Assembly: GCA_029907255.1 (NCBI GenBank)
Contig: JARYMF010000010.1
Coordinates: forward strand, 58,513 to 122,512
DNA length: 64,000 nt
Reading direction: 5' to 3'
From: Armatimonadota bacterium
GTDB lineage: Bacteria > Armatimonadota > UBA5829 > DTJY01
Shown here piece by piece: positions 43,928 through 53,880 of the stretch. A program made the position numbers and the translations under genes. The stretch's first letter is position 1; every line of letters starts with the position of its first letter. The notes below the pieces were generated by a model, which did not search any database, was not told where the DNA came from, and worked only from the letters and a program-made list of their open reading frames with translations.

Positions 43928-44122
43928 TGCCAATATTTATCTTGTTTGACTGCTTCTCAGTATTTATCCTACAATAAAGCAAAAGCCAACGTTGTACTTG
44001 CCACTTCCGACTCAGGGTTACCGGCGGTGCCCAAGGTAAGTAAAAATGGCTTCACTCCAATCTTGACTTTTTGCTAAGAAACCGCATTCATTCACCGGGC
44101 GGCGCTTTTGGGAGGCAACAAA

Positions 44123-44668
44123 ATGCATGAAGAAGTAATCATGGCGGGGACTGGCGGCCAGGGGATTATGATAATGGGACAGCTTCTCGCACACGCAGGT
44201 ATGACCGAAGGCCGAGAGGTCGTTTGGTTTCCATCCTATGGGCCAGAAGCCCGAGGAGGTACTGCCGACTGCACTGTTATTATTTCATCTGAGGAAATTG
44301 GCTCACCTATTTCCGCACACCCCGATACCCTTATCGGAATGCACCAGTTCCTTTTCAGCAAGTTCCAACCATGCGTCAAGCCGGGGGGACTGCTATTGGT
44401 CAACAGCTCGCTAATTGACCTCTCGATAGTTCGCGGCGACTGCAAAGTTTTTGCCATCGACGCCAACGTTCGCGCCGAAGAGTTAGGAAACGTTCGCGTG
44501 GCAAATATGATTATGCTTGGAGCCTATGCGGCGCTGACTAAAGTCGTTTCCTTAGACTCGCTTATTGCTTCGCTAGCCCAGGTGCTGCCTCCTCATAGAC
44601 ATAAGTTCATTCCACTGAACGAACAAGCGCTCTTAAAAGGCGCAGAACTGGCGGCAACTGTACAGTAG
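44123..44668 (+). CDS. 2-oxoacid:ferredoxin oxidoreductase gamma subunit (orphan)
   Basis: 181 aa from ATG at 44123, with GGGAGG 7 nt upstream. EVIMAGTGGQGIMIMGQLLA opens the domain and SYGPEARGGTADCTVIIS is the gamma-subunit signature of the KorC/PorC/VorC family. These subunits help ferredoxin-dependent oxidative decarboxylation of 2-oxoacids such as 2-oxoglutarate in anaerobic or low-oxygen metabolism. The alpha, beta and delta partners are not in the window, and the flanks are tRNAs and an NlpC/P60 gene, so this gene is separated from its partners. The size is normal and no damage is visible. Confidence 0.88.
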   Translation: MHEEVIMAGTGGQGIMIMGQLLAHAGMTEGREVVWFPSYGPEARGGTADCTVIISSEEIGSPISAHPDTLIGMHQFLFSKFQPCVKPGGLLLVNSSLIDLSIVRGDCKVFAIDANVRAEELGNVRVANMIMLGAYAALTKVVSLDSLIASLAQVLPPHRHKFIPLNEQALLKGAELAATVQ

Positions 44669-44676
44669 CCACTGGC

Positions 44677-45489
44677 CTAATTTCCAGGCATTCGCCGTGC
44701 ACCCCAATAGTTTTGGTCATAGGGATGGTCGGATAAATTGTTTATCGTTACGCCGACCGCACCGCCCGATGAATGAATGAACGTGCCATCGCCGCACGCC
44801 ATTCCCACATGAGTGATTCTTGATTTATCTTGTCCTCCGGCGAAGAATACCAAATCTCCTGGCTGGAGGTCAGATTTTTCAACAGGAATCGCCCTCGGAT
44901 CCTCCGCCTGCATATGAGCATCCCGAAGAAGCTTGATGCCATTCAAGCGGTAGACAAGCTGCATAAACCCCGAGCAATCAATACCAAAGGGGCTAGTGCC
45001 TCCCCATAGGTAAGGCACACCCAGGAAACGCTTTGCTGTGCGCACCAAATCCTGGCCTATGGGTCCGATGGGTAGCTGTTGTTCGCCTGCCGGACGTATC
45101 TCTATATCCCTGGCATTTACCCATGCTTGAGCGCCGTTGGGGAGACGAACCCGCACAAATTCTTCCTCGATTCCCAGGAGTTCGAGAGTGGTAGTAATCA
45201 CCAAAATTGTCCAAATTTCGGCATCTGGGGCTGGTTCTTTGAGTGCATTGGTAAAAAGCGAAGTCACGATTGCTACGCGCGAAGGGTTCGGAACATTTCG
45301 GCTGACCCATCGGCTTTGCACCCAACCATGGTAGGTATCCCACGTTTGGACCCAAAGCCAATCGCCTTCGTCCTTCTCAATTTTCACCGGCTGTCCCATT
45401 ATAGCCTGGGTTACCTGTTCCGAATCTGTTTTCTTTTCAGCAAACAGCCCTGTGACATTTTTAATTATTACTCCATCTGCGTTTTGCAC
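44677..45489 (-). CDS. NlpC/P60 endopeptidase with SH3 domains (YkfC-like)
   Basis: 270 aa from GTG at 45489 with GGAGG 5 nt upstream. Two bacterial SH3-like domains (about residues 5-65 and 72-130; DWLWVQTWDTYHGWVQSRWV, FVRVRLPNGAQAWVNARDIE) precede the NlpC/P60 domain: GTSPFGIDCSGFMQLVYRLN has the catalytic Cys, SRITHVGMACGDG the His, and FIHSSGGAVGV follows. The layout matches gamma-D-glutamyl-diamino acid endopeptidases such as YkfC. No signal peptide is visible, so it probably works in the cytoplasm on imported wall peptides. Convergent with the gene before it. Confidence 0.88.
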   Translation of the reverse strand: MQNADGVIIKNVTGLFAEKKTDSEQVTQAIMGQPVKIEKDEGDWLWVQTWDTYHGWVQSRWVSRNVPNPSRVAIVTSLFTNALKEPAPDAEIWTILVITTTLELLGIEEEFVRVRLPNGAQAWVNARDIEIRPAGEQQLPIGPIGQDLVRTAKRFLGVPYLWGGTSPFGIDCSGFMQLVYRLNGIKLLRDAHMQAEDPRAIPVEKSDLQPGDLVFFAGGQDKSRITHVGMACGDGTFIHSSGGAVGVTINNLSDHPYDQNYWGARRMPGN

Positions 45490-45600
45490 GTTAACCTCCG
45501 AACAAAACTACCGAAAACTTTGTTCTTAATTATACGCCCATTTTTCTCACAATTCCATGAAACAAAACAATAAATTGCAAATATTTTTAGAATTCTGCCA

Positions 45601-45630
45601 TTGCAACGCCCTACCATATACTGCTATAAT
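45601..45630 (+). promoter_or_regulatory. Promoter for the ComM-like gene
   Basis: TTGCAA (45601-45606), 18-bp spacer, perfect TATAAT (45625-45630). A leader of about 95 nt precedes the ATG at 45732; I see no clear regulatory fold in it. Confidence 0.7.
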
Positions 45631-45731
45631 GCCCCAACTGTTTCCTTGCCTGAGGAGTAATCCATACTTCTAGCCATCAAGATTTGCCATTTTGAAGGCA
45701 GGCTTCTTAATTTTTATGCCGGAGGTTACCC

Positions 45732-47273
45732 ATGCTCGTTCGAGTAGATTCAAGCGCAATACTTGGAGTAGACGCCTATGTTGTTGAAGTCGAAGTGGAC
45801 GTTGCCATGGGAACCCCCTCATTCACCATTGTCGGCCTGCCCGACGCCGCTGTCCAAGAATCTCGCGAGCGTGTTCGTGCTGCCGTCCGAAATACTGGCT
45901 ATGATTTTCCTTGGAACAAGCGCGTCACTATAAACCTTGCGCCGGCAGACATCAAAAAGGTTGGCCCGATTTATGATCTCCCAATCGCCATCGGAATCCT
46001 CGCAGCAAGCGGACAAGTGTCGTTAGAATCGCTTCCGGACATGATGGTCGTGGGCGAGCTCTCGCTGGATGGTCTTGTGCGCTCTGTTCACGGCGTCTTG
46101 CCAATGGCTTTGGCGGCGAAAGAAGCTAAGAAAAAGTACATGATCGTTCCCGAAGCAAACACTTACGAGGCGGCCGTCGTTGAAGGGCTAGAAGTTTACC
46201 CCGTCAATTCCCTAACCGATGTGCTCCAATTCATGGACGGCAGCAAGTCATTTGACCCTGTGAAACTAGACCCCTCCAAGTTCATGCTCGACCAACCTGC
46301 TTTTGATGTAGATTTCTCCGATGTAAAAGGCCAGGAACACGTAAAGCGGGCGCTGGAAGTCGCCGCTGCTGGCGGACATAATATTCTAATGATTGGGCCG
46401 CCAGGAAGCGGCAAGACCATGCTAGCCCGGCGAATTCCAACAATTCTGCCCCCAATGACTCTGGATGAGGCGCTTGAGACCACAAAGCTTTTCAGCGTAA
46501 GCGGACGAATGGATTCACAATCAGCTTTAATAACAACCCGTCCTTTTCGAGCCCCACACCACACAATATCCAACGCCGGACTAAGTGGCGGCGGCTCGTA
46601 CCCTGTGCCTGGAGAAGTAAGCCTTGCGCATCATGGTGTCCTATTCCTCGACGAATTGCCCGAGTTCCGTCGAGATGTGCTAGAAACCCTTCGCCAACCG
46701 CTGGAAGATGGAACTGTGACCATCAGCAGAGTAGCCGGCTCTCTCACCTATCCGGCGAGGTTTATGCTTGTCGCAGCCATGAACCCCTGCCCTTGCGGCT
46801 TTTACTCGGACCCCACCCGAGCTTGTACTTGCAACCCAGGGATAATCAATAAATATCTCCAACGAATCTCAGGGCCACTGCTCGACCGAATAGACATCCA
46901 TATCGAGGTGCCACGTTTAAAAGACCAAGAACTGATGAACCACCCGACTGGCGAAAGTTCAGCAACAATCCGCGCCAGGGTAGAGCGCGCCCGAGAAATT
47001 CAAAGGAAAAGATTTTCAAGCGATGGGAAAGGCACATTTTGCAATGCCCAAATGAATGGCAAACAAATACGGAAGTTTTGCACCCCAAAAGACGATGTAA
47101 AAGACCTCCTAAGGACAGCTATCAACCAGCTCAACCTCTCTGCGCGCGCCTATGATCGAATTCTCAAGCTCGCTCGGACGATTGCAGACCTAGAAGGTGC
47201 TGAAAACATCGCGCTGGCGCATGTCGCAGAAGCTGTTCAATATCGCAGTTTAGACAGGAAACTTTGGGGCTAA
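45732..47273 (+). CDS. YifB/ComM-family Mg-chelatase-like AAA+ ATPase
   Basis: 513 aa; CCGGAGG precedes the ATG. The N-terminal Lon-protease-like fold ([40 protein letters not shown]) is followed by an AAA+ module: Walker [15 protein letters not shown] near residue 225, [17 protein letters not shown], Walker [11 protein letters not shown], sensor region [11 protein letters not shown] and the Cys-rich [11 protein letters not shown]. The C-terminal Mg-chelatase domain ends [16 protein letters not shown]. ComM proteins are hexameric helicases for branch migration in transformation; the full set of motifs makes that role likely here. Confidence 0.93.
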   Translation: MLVRVDSSAILGVDAYVVEVEVDVAMGTPSFTIVGLPDAAVQESRERVRAAVRNTGYDFPWNKRVTINLAPADIKKVGPIYDLPIAIGILAASGQVSLESLPDMMVVGELSLDGLVRSVHGVLPMALAAKEAKKKYMIVPEANTYEAAVVEGLEVYPVNSLTDVLQFMDGSKSFDPVKLDPSKFMLDQPAFDVDFSDVKGQEHVKRALEVAAAGGHNILMIGPPGSGKTMLARRIPTILPPMTLDEALETTKLFSVSGRMDSQSALITTRPFRAPHHTISNAGLSGGGSYPVPGEVSLAHHGVLFLDELPEFRRDVLETLRQPLEDGTVTISRVAGSLTYPARFMLVAAMNPCPCGFYSDPTRACTCNPGIINKYLQRISGPLLDRIDIHIEVPRLKDQELMNHPTGESSATIRARVERAREIQRKRFSSDGKGTFCNAQMNGKQIRKFCTPKDDVKDLLRTAINQLNLSARAYDRILKLARTIADLEGAENIALAHVAEAVQYRSLDRKLWG

Positions 47274-47472
47274 AAAGGTGGTTGTCGCCAACGAGAACTT
47301 CCGCAATCGAAAATTTAGACGCTAAGAAATAATGCATCCAATTTCCCCAGCATTGCATGAAAAATTAAAGCTAGCCCGAGCGGTTCGGTTTTGAATATCA
47401 ATAGGCATTTTAAAAATACTGTTATTAGAAGTTAAACTATTGACGGTTTACCTACTTAAGGCTAGAATGTAA

Positions 47473-48207
47473 AAGGTAGGCTCTGGTGGGTCGGCATACT
47501 ACATTCGAGAGCCAGGAGGCGAGCTAATTGCCCGACTGACGAACGGCGGGGCTGTGAGGTACTATCACTTCGATGCACTTGGGTCGACAAGACTGCTTAC
47601 TGACAGTAATGGCAATATCACAGATGAGTATACATCCGATGCCTGGGGGAGGCTCATGGAGCATACAGGCTCCACTGCTCAGCCCTATCAATTCGTAGGG
47701 CAGTTGGGGTATTATACTCACGTCCAGGATGCCAACTTGCCCTTGTTACAACTCGGCGTCCGCTTCTATGACCCGGAGGTTGGAAGGTTCACGCAGGTGG
47801 ATCCAGTCGATAGAAGCCCACGGAGCTTCTATGCTTATGCCGATGACTCCCCAACTTTCCAGACCGACCCGTCCGGCCGGGAGCCTGTGACAATATGCGG
47901 ATTGTTGACACTGATTTACAGGACCGCAACTACTGGATACTCCGCAGGAAACTGCTTAATTGCACTGTATGCACTTAGAGAATGCCAAAAGTGTATTAGT
48001 ACAGCAGAGCGATATGCAAAAGCTATGAAACGTTATTTTCGGGAAAAGGAAGACGGTTCTGAACGCTATGAAGAATGGCTTCTACGTGCACAACCTGGGA
48101 TAGAATGTGCGGAGATCTGTGCACTCGCTGGCAAAAGGGGTCTTCATGCTTTTGGAGGCCTAGTCTGTCGTTTATTACCGCTTTGCTGCCGTGCAAAGCC
48201 CCTATAG
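47473..48207 (+). pseudogene. RHS remnant: 5'-truncated core plus variable C-terminus
   Basis: Open from a TAA at 47470 with no clear start; the first possible is GTG at 47554. RYYHFDALGSTRLLTDSNGN, GRLMEHTGSTAQPYQFVGQL and the core motif LGVRFYDPEVGRFTQVDPVD, then YAYADDSPTFQTDPSGREPV, are the end of an RHS repeat-associated core. Thousands of residues of YD repeats are missing. The ~105 residues after the core (ICGLLTLIYRTATTGYSAGN, Cys-rich later) form a variable tip of no recognised toxin family. This looks like an orphan RHS tip left by recombination rather than an active gene. Confidence 0.8.
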
Positions 48208-48352
48208 GCTAGTTATGAAACAGTCTATTGCGAAATATGGCTTGCCATATGAAGACGGGCAAGGTTTGACCTGCAAGAGTACAGCCACAACCCGGTGTGT
48301 GCGAGGGAAATAGTGAGGACATCCTCTGCAAGAAGGTAAAGGATGTGGTTAC

Positions 48353-48829
48353 ATGAAATTATGTTCAAGCTGCTGGCGAATACTTTTTGTACTTGCAACC
48401 ATTTTGTTCATCGTACTGCCCGCAGGAAGTGTGATGATAGAGTATGGAGCACATCCCAAGTTATTTGCAACAGGACTGTGCGGCATAGCATCCGCTATAA
48501 TAGGCTGGTATCTTGTCCCCGTGGTGTTATTGCCGAAGCGAACGGGCGTCTCCATAGCTCGGATTGGATTATGGCTGTTGTGGCCCGTCGTGTTAGCAAG
48601 TTTGAGTTGGACAAGCTTGGGCATTGAAGCAGGGCCAGCGGTAATTTACTTTATAGCGAGTTTTCTTCGGGTGACACGCCCCGGAGACTTTAAGCCCTTA
48701 CCAAAAACAATCCGCGAATGGTTCTGGTTTGGTCTGTTTACAGCTGTATTAGTTGGGATTACTATTGTTGAAATAAACCTGGATGAGCTGACCCGGCGCT
48801 TTTTAGTGGTGTTCTTCGCTAGGCCATAG
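48353..48829 (+). CDS. Four-helix membrane protein between RHS remnants
   Basis: 158 aa; AAGGATG lies about 10 nt before the ATG. Four hydrophobic helices: about residues 8-28 (ILFVLATILFIVLPAGSVMI), 36-57, 68-95 and 124-142 (FWFGLFTAVLVGITIVEINL). No family recognised. Its position directly after an RHS variable tip is where an immunity protein would be encoded, so an immunity or membrane-protective role is possible but rests on position only. Confidence 0.5.
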   Translation: MKLCSSCWRILFVLATILFIVLPAGSVMIEYGAHPKLFATGLCGIASAIIGWYLVPVVLLPKRTGVSIARIGLWLLWPVVLASLSWTSLGIEAGPAVIYFIASFLRVTRPGDFKPLPKTIREWFWFGLFTAVLVGITIVEINLDELTRRFLVVFFARP

Positions 48830-48856
48830 CCCAAAGTAACAACAGCGGAGAAATGA

Positions 48857-49252
48857 CACCATCATTGCTTGCGCCAACCAGGTGTAAATCATAACAGCTA
48901 CGTAAAGGACGTGAAACGAGATTTGGGTAGGAAGGCTAGTTATATGTATAACAAGGTTAAGAATTGGACTAGGATAGACTACGCCAACGGCACGTACAGT
49001 GTTTTTGAGTATGACGAAGACCCACGCTACCGGATGGAGACAATAACACACTACAAGGATGGTTCTCCTCCGACAGAGCTTCTTAGCATAGACTATCCTG
49101 AGCGGGACGGGGCAGGAAATCCGCTTAGTATGGTGGATTCCAATGGCACGACGTACTACTCATACGACAACAACAGCCGTCTTGCGGCGGTGACATATCC
49201 TGGGCAGTCGCAGATAACCTTCGGGTATGACTGGGTTGGCAACCAGGGTTAG
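48857..49252 (+). pseudogene. RHS remnant: internal YD-repeat fragment
   Basis: Open from a TGA at 48854 to TAG at 49252, about 130 codons, with no convincing start (TTG at 48871 region, no ribosome site). YNKVKNWTRIDYANGTYSVF, LLSIDYPERDGAGNPLSMVD, TTYYSYDNNSRLAAVTYPG and ITFGYDWVGNQG are clear RHS/YD repeats. In an intact RHS gene this part lies upstream of the core found at 47473, so the order is inverted here, showing rearrangement or decay. Confidence 0.82.
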
Positions 49253-49323
49253 TAAGAAGTATGGCGTGCATCCCCGAAATTAAACATTTGCTAAATCCAA
49301 AAGGCTCTTCCCGCCTCTCCCAA

Positions 49324-50199
49324 TCAGGCTTTTAGCCCCTGGAGCTTGATACCCTCTACAAAGTATCTCTGATTGAAAACAAAAAGAAGCAACACCGGGA
49401 TGAGCGCAATCACAGAAGCAGCCATGAGCTGAGTGTAATTCGTCGCATGCTGGCCAACAAAATAACGCAGCCCAATCGGAAGTGTCCTCGGCGCCTCGGT
49501 TACCGTTACAACCAAAGGCCACATGTAACTTCCCCAAAATCCCATGAAAGTGAATGTCGTCAATGTCGCCAACGCCGGCTTGGCCAGCGGCAGAATAATC
49601 CCCGACCATATGCCAATATAACCCGAACCATCAATCTTCGCTGCATCTTCAAGCTCCACCGGAAGCCCCATAAAGAATTGCCTGAGCATGAATGTCCCAT
49701 ACGCACTAAACAACCCTGGGATGATTAGCGCTTGATATGTGTTAATCCAACCTAAGTGCTTCATTATCACAAAAACCGGAATCATTGTCACAGAACCCGG
49801 TATCATCATCGTTGCAAGATATCCAAAAAAGAGCTTATCGCGTCCAGGGAAGCTCAGCCTAGCGAACGCGTAAGCCGCCATCGAACTTGTCAGCACCTGG
49901 CCAAATGTCCCCACCACTGCTACAAATATGCTTGACAAGTAAAGCCTGAAAAAGTTGATTTCCCTCCAAGCATCAGGGTAATTGCCCCACCACGCACGAA
50001 TTTTCTCACCATTTATAACCGTATCCCGCCAGAAAAAATGCTCAGGAAGGAATTTAATCGCGCCGCTAGCGGAAAATACTTCGTGAGGCTGTTTGATAGA
50101 AGTAAAAACCATCCAAAGAAATGGAATAATCATTGTTATTGCGCCAATGCTCAAAACGATGTAGAAGGCAACTTTTATACCCAAACCTACCCTATTCAT
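49324..50199 (-). CDS. Sugar ABC transporter permease (MalG-like)
   Basis: 291 aa, normal length. Six helices; the first is near residues 10-32. FTSIKQPHEVFSASGAIKFL is a typical periplasmic stretch of this type, and ELEDAAKIDGSGYIGIWSGI is the EAA loop that contacts the ATPase. It overlaps the MalF-like gene by 8 nt, so the two form one heterodimeric channel in the inner membrane. No ATPase gene is in the window; an MsmK-type shared ATPase elsewhere is expected. The sugar is unknown. Confidence 0.93.
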   Translation of the reverse strand: MNRVGLGIKVAFYIVLSIGAITMIIPFLWMVFTSIKQPHEVFSASGAIKFLPEHFFWRDTVINGEKIRAWWGNYPDAWREINFFRLYLSSIFVAVVGTFGQVLTSSMAAYAFARLSFPGRDKLFFGYLATMMIPGSVTMIPVFVIMKHLGWINTYQALIIPGLFSAYGTFMLRQFFMGLPVELEDAAKIDGSGYIGIWSGIILPLAKPALATLTTFTFMGFWGSYMWPLVVTVTEAPRTLPIGLRYFVGQHATNYTQLMAASVIALIPVLLLFVFNQRYFVEGIKLQGLKA

Positions 50200-51358
50200 A
50201 GGTCACCACTTTTCCGCCAAGCTTCCACGTGAGAAGAGTTATCACAAGTATCACGGCAAACAAGAACCAAGCTATCGAGCATGCATAGCCCATATTGAAC
50301 TTCTCAAATGCGGTTTGGTAAAGATAATATTCAATAGTAGTGGTGCTCCCAGCTGGCCCACCGCCCGTCATGACGTTTGCAATCATGAATCCACCTTGGA
50401 ATCCGCCAATAATGCTCATCACCAAAATAAAAAATGTAGTTGGGCTAATCATCGGCCAAGTGACCGCCCAAAACTTCTGCCATGGACCAGCACCGTCTAT
50501 CTCAGCCGCCTCATAATACGAGCTTGGCACCCCCTGAAGCGCGGCAAGATAAAGAATCATGTTGTACCCGCCAAGACCACCCCAAAGGCTCATCAGAATC
50601 AAAGATGGCTTTGCCCATTGAACTGTCCCCAGCCAATCGGGGGGTTCGGCAAAAAACATGCTGAGCGCATTATAGAATGCCCTGCCATATATACCAATAA
50701 GAATGAAAATGCACGCCCCAGACGCAAACATTAGCGCTCGAAACAAACCTTCGGGCCAGGTAAACCGAATTTTCTCGGAAAGCCACTGCAAGAACGCCAA
50801 TAATGCCGCTATTAATCCAATTATAACGATGCCAAAAATGAGTGCCGCAAATACCGTTGCGCCGATTGCCAAAGGCTTCTTTGCGTAAATAAATGCGCCC
50901 ACCAGGCGTATGGTTTTGTTGATTAGACCAATATCGCTATTATAAAGGTATTTCCATAGTATCAATAAAGCGACGCCCGAGCATACAGTCGGCAGAAAAT
51001 AAATCGTACGAAATACAACGATTCCCCGCATCCGCTGATTCATCATTAGCGCCACAATCAGGCTGCCCGCCATGCCAATCGGAATCCCTGCCATAAGGTA
51101 GACAGTATTGTAGACGTACTGCCAAAAGAATGGGTCGTTCGGCACAAGGCGGCCTCCCTCTCGATGAAACCACAGCAGGTTTTTGAAATTTTCTAGCCCA
51201 ACCCAAATCGGCTGCTTGAAAATATTCCAATGGGTGAAAGCCATAACAAAAGAAACCACTACCGGAATGCTCGTGAACGCCAAGAAGCCTAGGAAATTGG
51301 GAGCAAGAAAAGCGTATGCAGCCAATGCCTCTTTTGTCTTGTAAGATAAACGTTTCAT
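50192..51358 (-). CDS. Sugar ABC transporter permease (MalF-like) with extra membrane segment
   Basis: 388 aa, about 90 longer than usual for this type. The start (YKTKEALAAYAFLAPNFLGF) and the EAA loop (SYYEAAEIDGAGPWQKFWAV) are standard. Between GLINKTIRLVG (about residue 147) and PPDWLGTVQWAKPSLILMSL (about residue 240), where relatives have only a short link, there is an insert with two hydrophobic stretches (IFGIVIIGLIAALLAFLQWL; LMFASGACIFILIGIYGRAF). It pairs with the MalG-like protein. The insert is in frame with no sign of damage. Confidence 0.92.
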   Translation of the reverse strand: MKRLSYKTKEALAAYAFLAPNFLGFLAFTSIPVVVSFVMAFTHWNIFKQPIWVGLENFKNLLWFHREGGRLVPNDPFFWQYVYNTVYLMAGIPIGMAGSLIVALMMNQRMRGIVVFRTIYFLPTVCSGVALLILWKYLYNSDIGLINKTIRLVGAFIYAKKPLAIGATVFAALIFGIVIIGLIAALLAFLQWLSEKIRFTWPEGLFRALMFASGACIFILIGIYGRAFYNALSMFFAEPPDWLGTVQWAKPSLILMSLWGGLGGYNMILYLAALQGVPSSYYEAAEIDGAGPWQKFWAVTWPMISPTTFFILVMSIIGGFQGGFMIANVMTGGGPAGSTTTIEYYLYQTAFEKFNMGYACSIAWFLFAVILVITLLTWKLGGKVVTYE

Positions 51359-51389
51359 TGATTTAATAAACCCTTCGACTCGTACCGAA

Positions 51390-52733
51390 CTAATCCAGGA
51401 AATTTGGGTTCGCTAGGTTGCGCCTTATGACTGCGTTTATCTGCCAAGCAATTTCGTCGCACGTCTTATCGGGACTTTGTTCGCCCAGCCACATTTTGTC
51501 AAACTCCCGCGCCATTATTGCATCCTGGTCCAACACGTTAATATAGGGCGAGCTCTCGGAAACCCGCGCATATTTCATCTCCTGAATATGAAGCAGATTG
51601 TTCCTCTCGTTCGGATATTTTGGGTTATACGCAAATGCCTTTTCAATCTCTGGGTCTTGAAGCGTCGGTATCCCATCGCCGTAGTTTGCCACCAAAAGTT
51701 GATTTTCCTTGCTGAGCAAATGCTTTATAAATATCAGCGCCTCATGCCTATGGCGGCTGGTCTTCGGGATTGAGTAACACTTGCTAGCCAGAAGCGTTAC
51801 CCTGTTTGGGCCGTGCGGCACGCTCGTCACGTCCCACTCTAGGTCCTTTTGCTCCCTGTATTGTATGCATAACCACCTTCCGGATACCATCATCGCTACC
51901 TTCGACTCGCGGAACAAGAGCGCGTCGGTGCCCCATCCACCGGTAGGCGCCATGCTCTGCGCTTCGCTCGGCGTCGGCGTTACATGATGCTTAAGCCTTA
52001 AGTCAGCCCAGAATCGAATGCCCTTCTTTACCTTCTCATCGTTCATTATGCATCTCTTGCCATCCGGGGTGTAAAGATGGCCACCATACATCCAGATGAA
52101 AAACCACCAATCATGCGTGCCAACGTAAATTCCTTTCTGCACTGGCACCTTTCGACCGCCGACTACTTGATATTTTGTAAGCTTCTTCGCCACCTCTAGA
52201 CATTCATCCCAAGTCCAACCAGGCTTGGGGTAAGGAATCCCAGCCTCCCGAAACATTTTCTTATTGTAGAAAAGCACATATGGCCCGCAGTTCTCAGGCA
52301 CGCCAACGATTTTGTCCTCATAATAAATATAAGGCTTAAGACCTGGATATAGCTTTTCTATCGGAAGCTTGTATTTTTTTACATAAGGCCGCAGGTCTAG
52401 AAGAACATCATTTTTTGCAAAAAGCCGAATGGTCTGCGGATTGTAGAGCGCCATTACGTCGGGCGGGACGCCACCAGCAAGCTGGGTTAGAAGTCGCTGG
52501 GGCTCAGCCCCAGGATCGTTGATTACGTGAATGTTCCTATATTTTGACTCAAAGAGCTTGATTTGTTCCTTGCGGATTGGATTTGGGTCTACTACCCAAC
52601 GAATAACAGTCTTGCAAGGTATTCTTGGGTTAATTGTTGCTACTAAATAAACGCCAATACCTATAGTAGCTAAGGCACCAAACGCAATACCCAAAATGCT
52701 GAAGAGCCGATTAAGCTTGCTTTCATACTCCAT
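51390..52733 (-). CDS. Sugar ABC transporter substrate-binding protein
   Basis: 447 aa. An N-terminal hydrophobic segment (residues 10-33, LFSILGIAFGALATIGIGVY) is a signal or anchor. The family-1 binding fold begins VIRWVVDPNPIRKEQIKLFE and continues GVPPDVMALYNPQTIRLFAK, VGVPENCGPYVLFYNKKMF and KPGWTWDECLEVAKKLTKYQ, all typical of extracellular sugar-binding proteins. It is the first of three transport genes (31 bp before malF-like), after a NAGPA-type gene. Sugar unknown. Confidence 0.92.
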   Translation of the reverse strand: MEYESKLNRLFSILGIAFGALATIGIGVYLVATINPRIPCKTVIRWVVDPNPIRKEQIKLFESKYRNIHVINDPGAEPQRLLTQLAGGVPPDVMALYNPQTIRLFAKNDVLLDLRPYVKKYKLPIEKLYPGLKPYIYYEDKIVGVPENCGPYVLFYNKKMFREAGIPYPKPGWTWDECLEVAKKLTKYQVVGGRKVPVQKGIYVGTHDWWFFIWMYGGHLYTPDGKRCIMNDEKVKKGIRFWADLRLKHHVTPTPSEAQSMAPTGGWGTDALLFRESKVAMMVSGRWLCIQYREQKDLEWDVTSVPHGPNRVTLLASKCYSIPKTSRHRHEALIFIKHLLSKENQLLVANYGDGIPTLQDPEIEKAFAYNPKYPNERNNLLHIQEMKYARVSESSPYINVLDQDAIMAREFDKMWLGEQSPDKTCDEIAWQINAVIRRNLANPNFLD

Positions 52734-52791
52734 TGTGGTTAAATAATAGCGAAGAAATTGGAATCAGCGCAAGAGGAGAAATGCTCTACCA

Positions 52792-53880
52792 TTAGCCGCC
52801 CAAGGCATGATTGTGCGTTGGACCCCGAAGTTCTCGCTTTCGACTGCCAGCTGTACTCCCGGCAAGCCACGGCGACTCAGGAATCACAGCCAAATCTTTT
52901 TCCACACTTATAACATCGCCAGTTGTCAAAGAATGCTCGACTGCACAGGAACTTAGCTCTTGAGCTGTCCCGTTATCCATCGAGCTTTCTACGAAAGATA
53001 CAGTCGCAAAAGGCACTGCAAGCGTTCGAATTGGCATTGGCATGGCTGCTGGCTCCGCTGTCGCGGATGGAAGCTGGGCCTTTGTGCGGCGGGCAGCAAC
53101 TGTCGGAGTCGGTGCAAGTTGACTTTTGATTCTTGCAAACTGCTCAGGCGATTCATAGACTACAATAAGGTTAGTAAGTTGGCGGGTTGGGTGTCTAAGA
53201 ACTTTGCCTTCATAGTAGAGAGCTGTCGAACCGCCTCCATCAAGGTTGATTGCATTTACTGCGCCGAGCTCCCTCATAATTTTTGCAAGGGTGCTAAGAT
53301 ATATGGGCTTGCTTACCACTACGAGGAGAAGCTTGTTGGCATTTGTGATTCCAATCGCTGAACGCGGGCTCTTGGCGTAAAGCCGCCTATCGCGGAACCC
53401 TTCTGCACGAGGATATACGCCGGCAATGCCATTAGTTACTAGCCTTGGACCTGCGCAAATTAGAGTAGAATATGCCGCCCACTGGTTATCGCCAAGGAAT
53501 TTCGCCCGCTTGAACTCCACTTTGTTATCTTGAGTGAAGCATATTCCCGTGCCAACGTGTCCAAGTGCAACCAACCTGCCATCAATAACTATATTGCCCA
53601 CTGGGAATAGAGTCCGCGTGCAGAAATACGTACCCGTAATTGCAGCAGTAGGCTGGAGTCGAGAAAGCATTGAGCCAAAGCCCTCGGTTGTGCCAATGCC
53701 ACGTTTCGACATTGCGGCACTGACTCGTATATTGGGGCTGTTCAAGTTGGCACTCACAACATGAACTGGGACTCCATGGAGGAAGCGCTTGGTGTATGCT
53801 ACATTAGTGCCTGCAGCGATCTTTTGGAGCGAGATCGTAGAAAGTAGCCAAACTAAGATCAGGATAATTTTGCGTCGCAT
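52792..53880 (-). CDS. Secreted NAGPA/DUF2233-family phosphodiester glycosidase-like protein
   Basis: 362 aa with a signal peptide (RKIILILVWLLSTISLQKIA). The NAGPA domain covers about residues 50-245: VSAAMSKRGIGTTEGFGSML, AAITGTYFCTRTLFPVGNIV, CAGPRLVTNGIAGVYPRAEG, SPRSAIGITNANKLLLVVV and the signature AINLDGGGSTALYYEGKV. Relatives cleave GlcNAc-1-phosphodiesters or act in exopolysaccharide metabolism. The last ~110 residues are Ala/Pro/Ser-rich and not conserved. It has a strong promoter and a structured leader of its own, and may continue into the sugar transport genes (58-bp gap). Confidence 0.85.
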   Translation of the reverse strand: MRRKIILILVWLLSTISLQKIAAGTNVAYTKRFLHGVPVHVVSANLNSPNIRVSAAMSKRGIGTTEGFGSMLSRLQPTAAITGTYFCTRTLFPVGNIVIDGRLVALGHVGTGICFTQDNKVEFKRAKFLGDNQWAAYSTLICAGPRLVTNGIAGVYPRAEGFRDRRLYAKSPRSAIGITNANKLLLVVVSKPIYLSTLAKIMRELGAVNAINLDGGGSTALYYEGKVLRHPTRQLTNLIVVYESPEQFARIKSQLAPTPTVAARRTKAQLPSATAEPAAMPMPIRTLAVPFATVSFVESSMDNGTAQELSSCAVEHSLTTGDVISVEKDLAVIPESPWLAGSTAGSRKRELRGPTHNHALGG

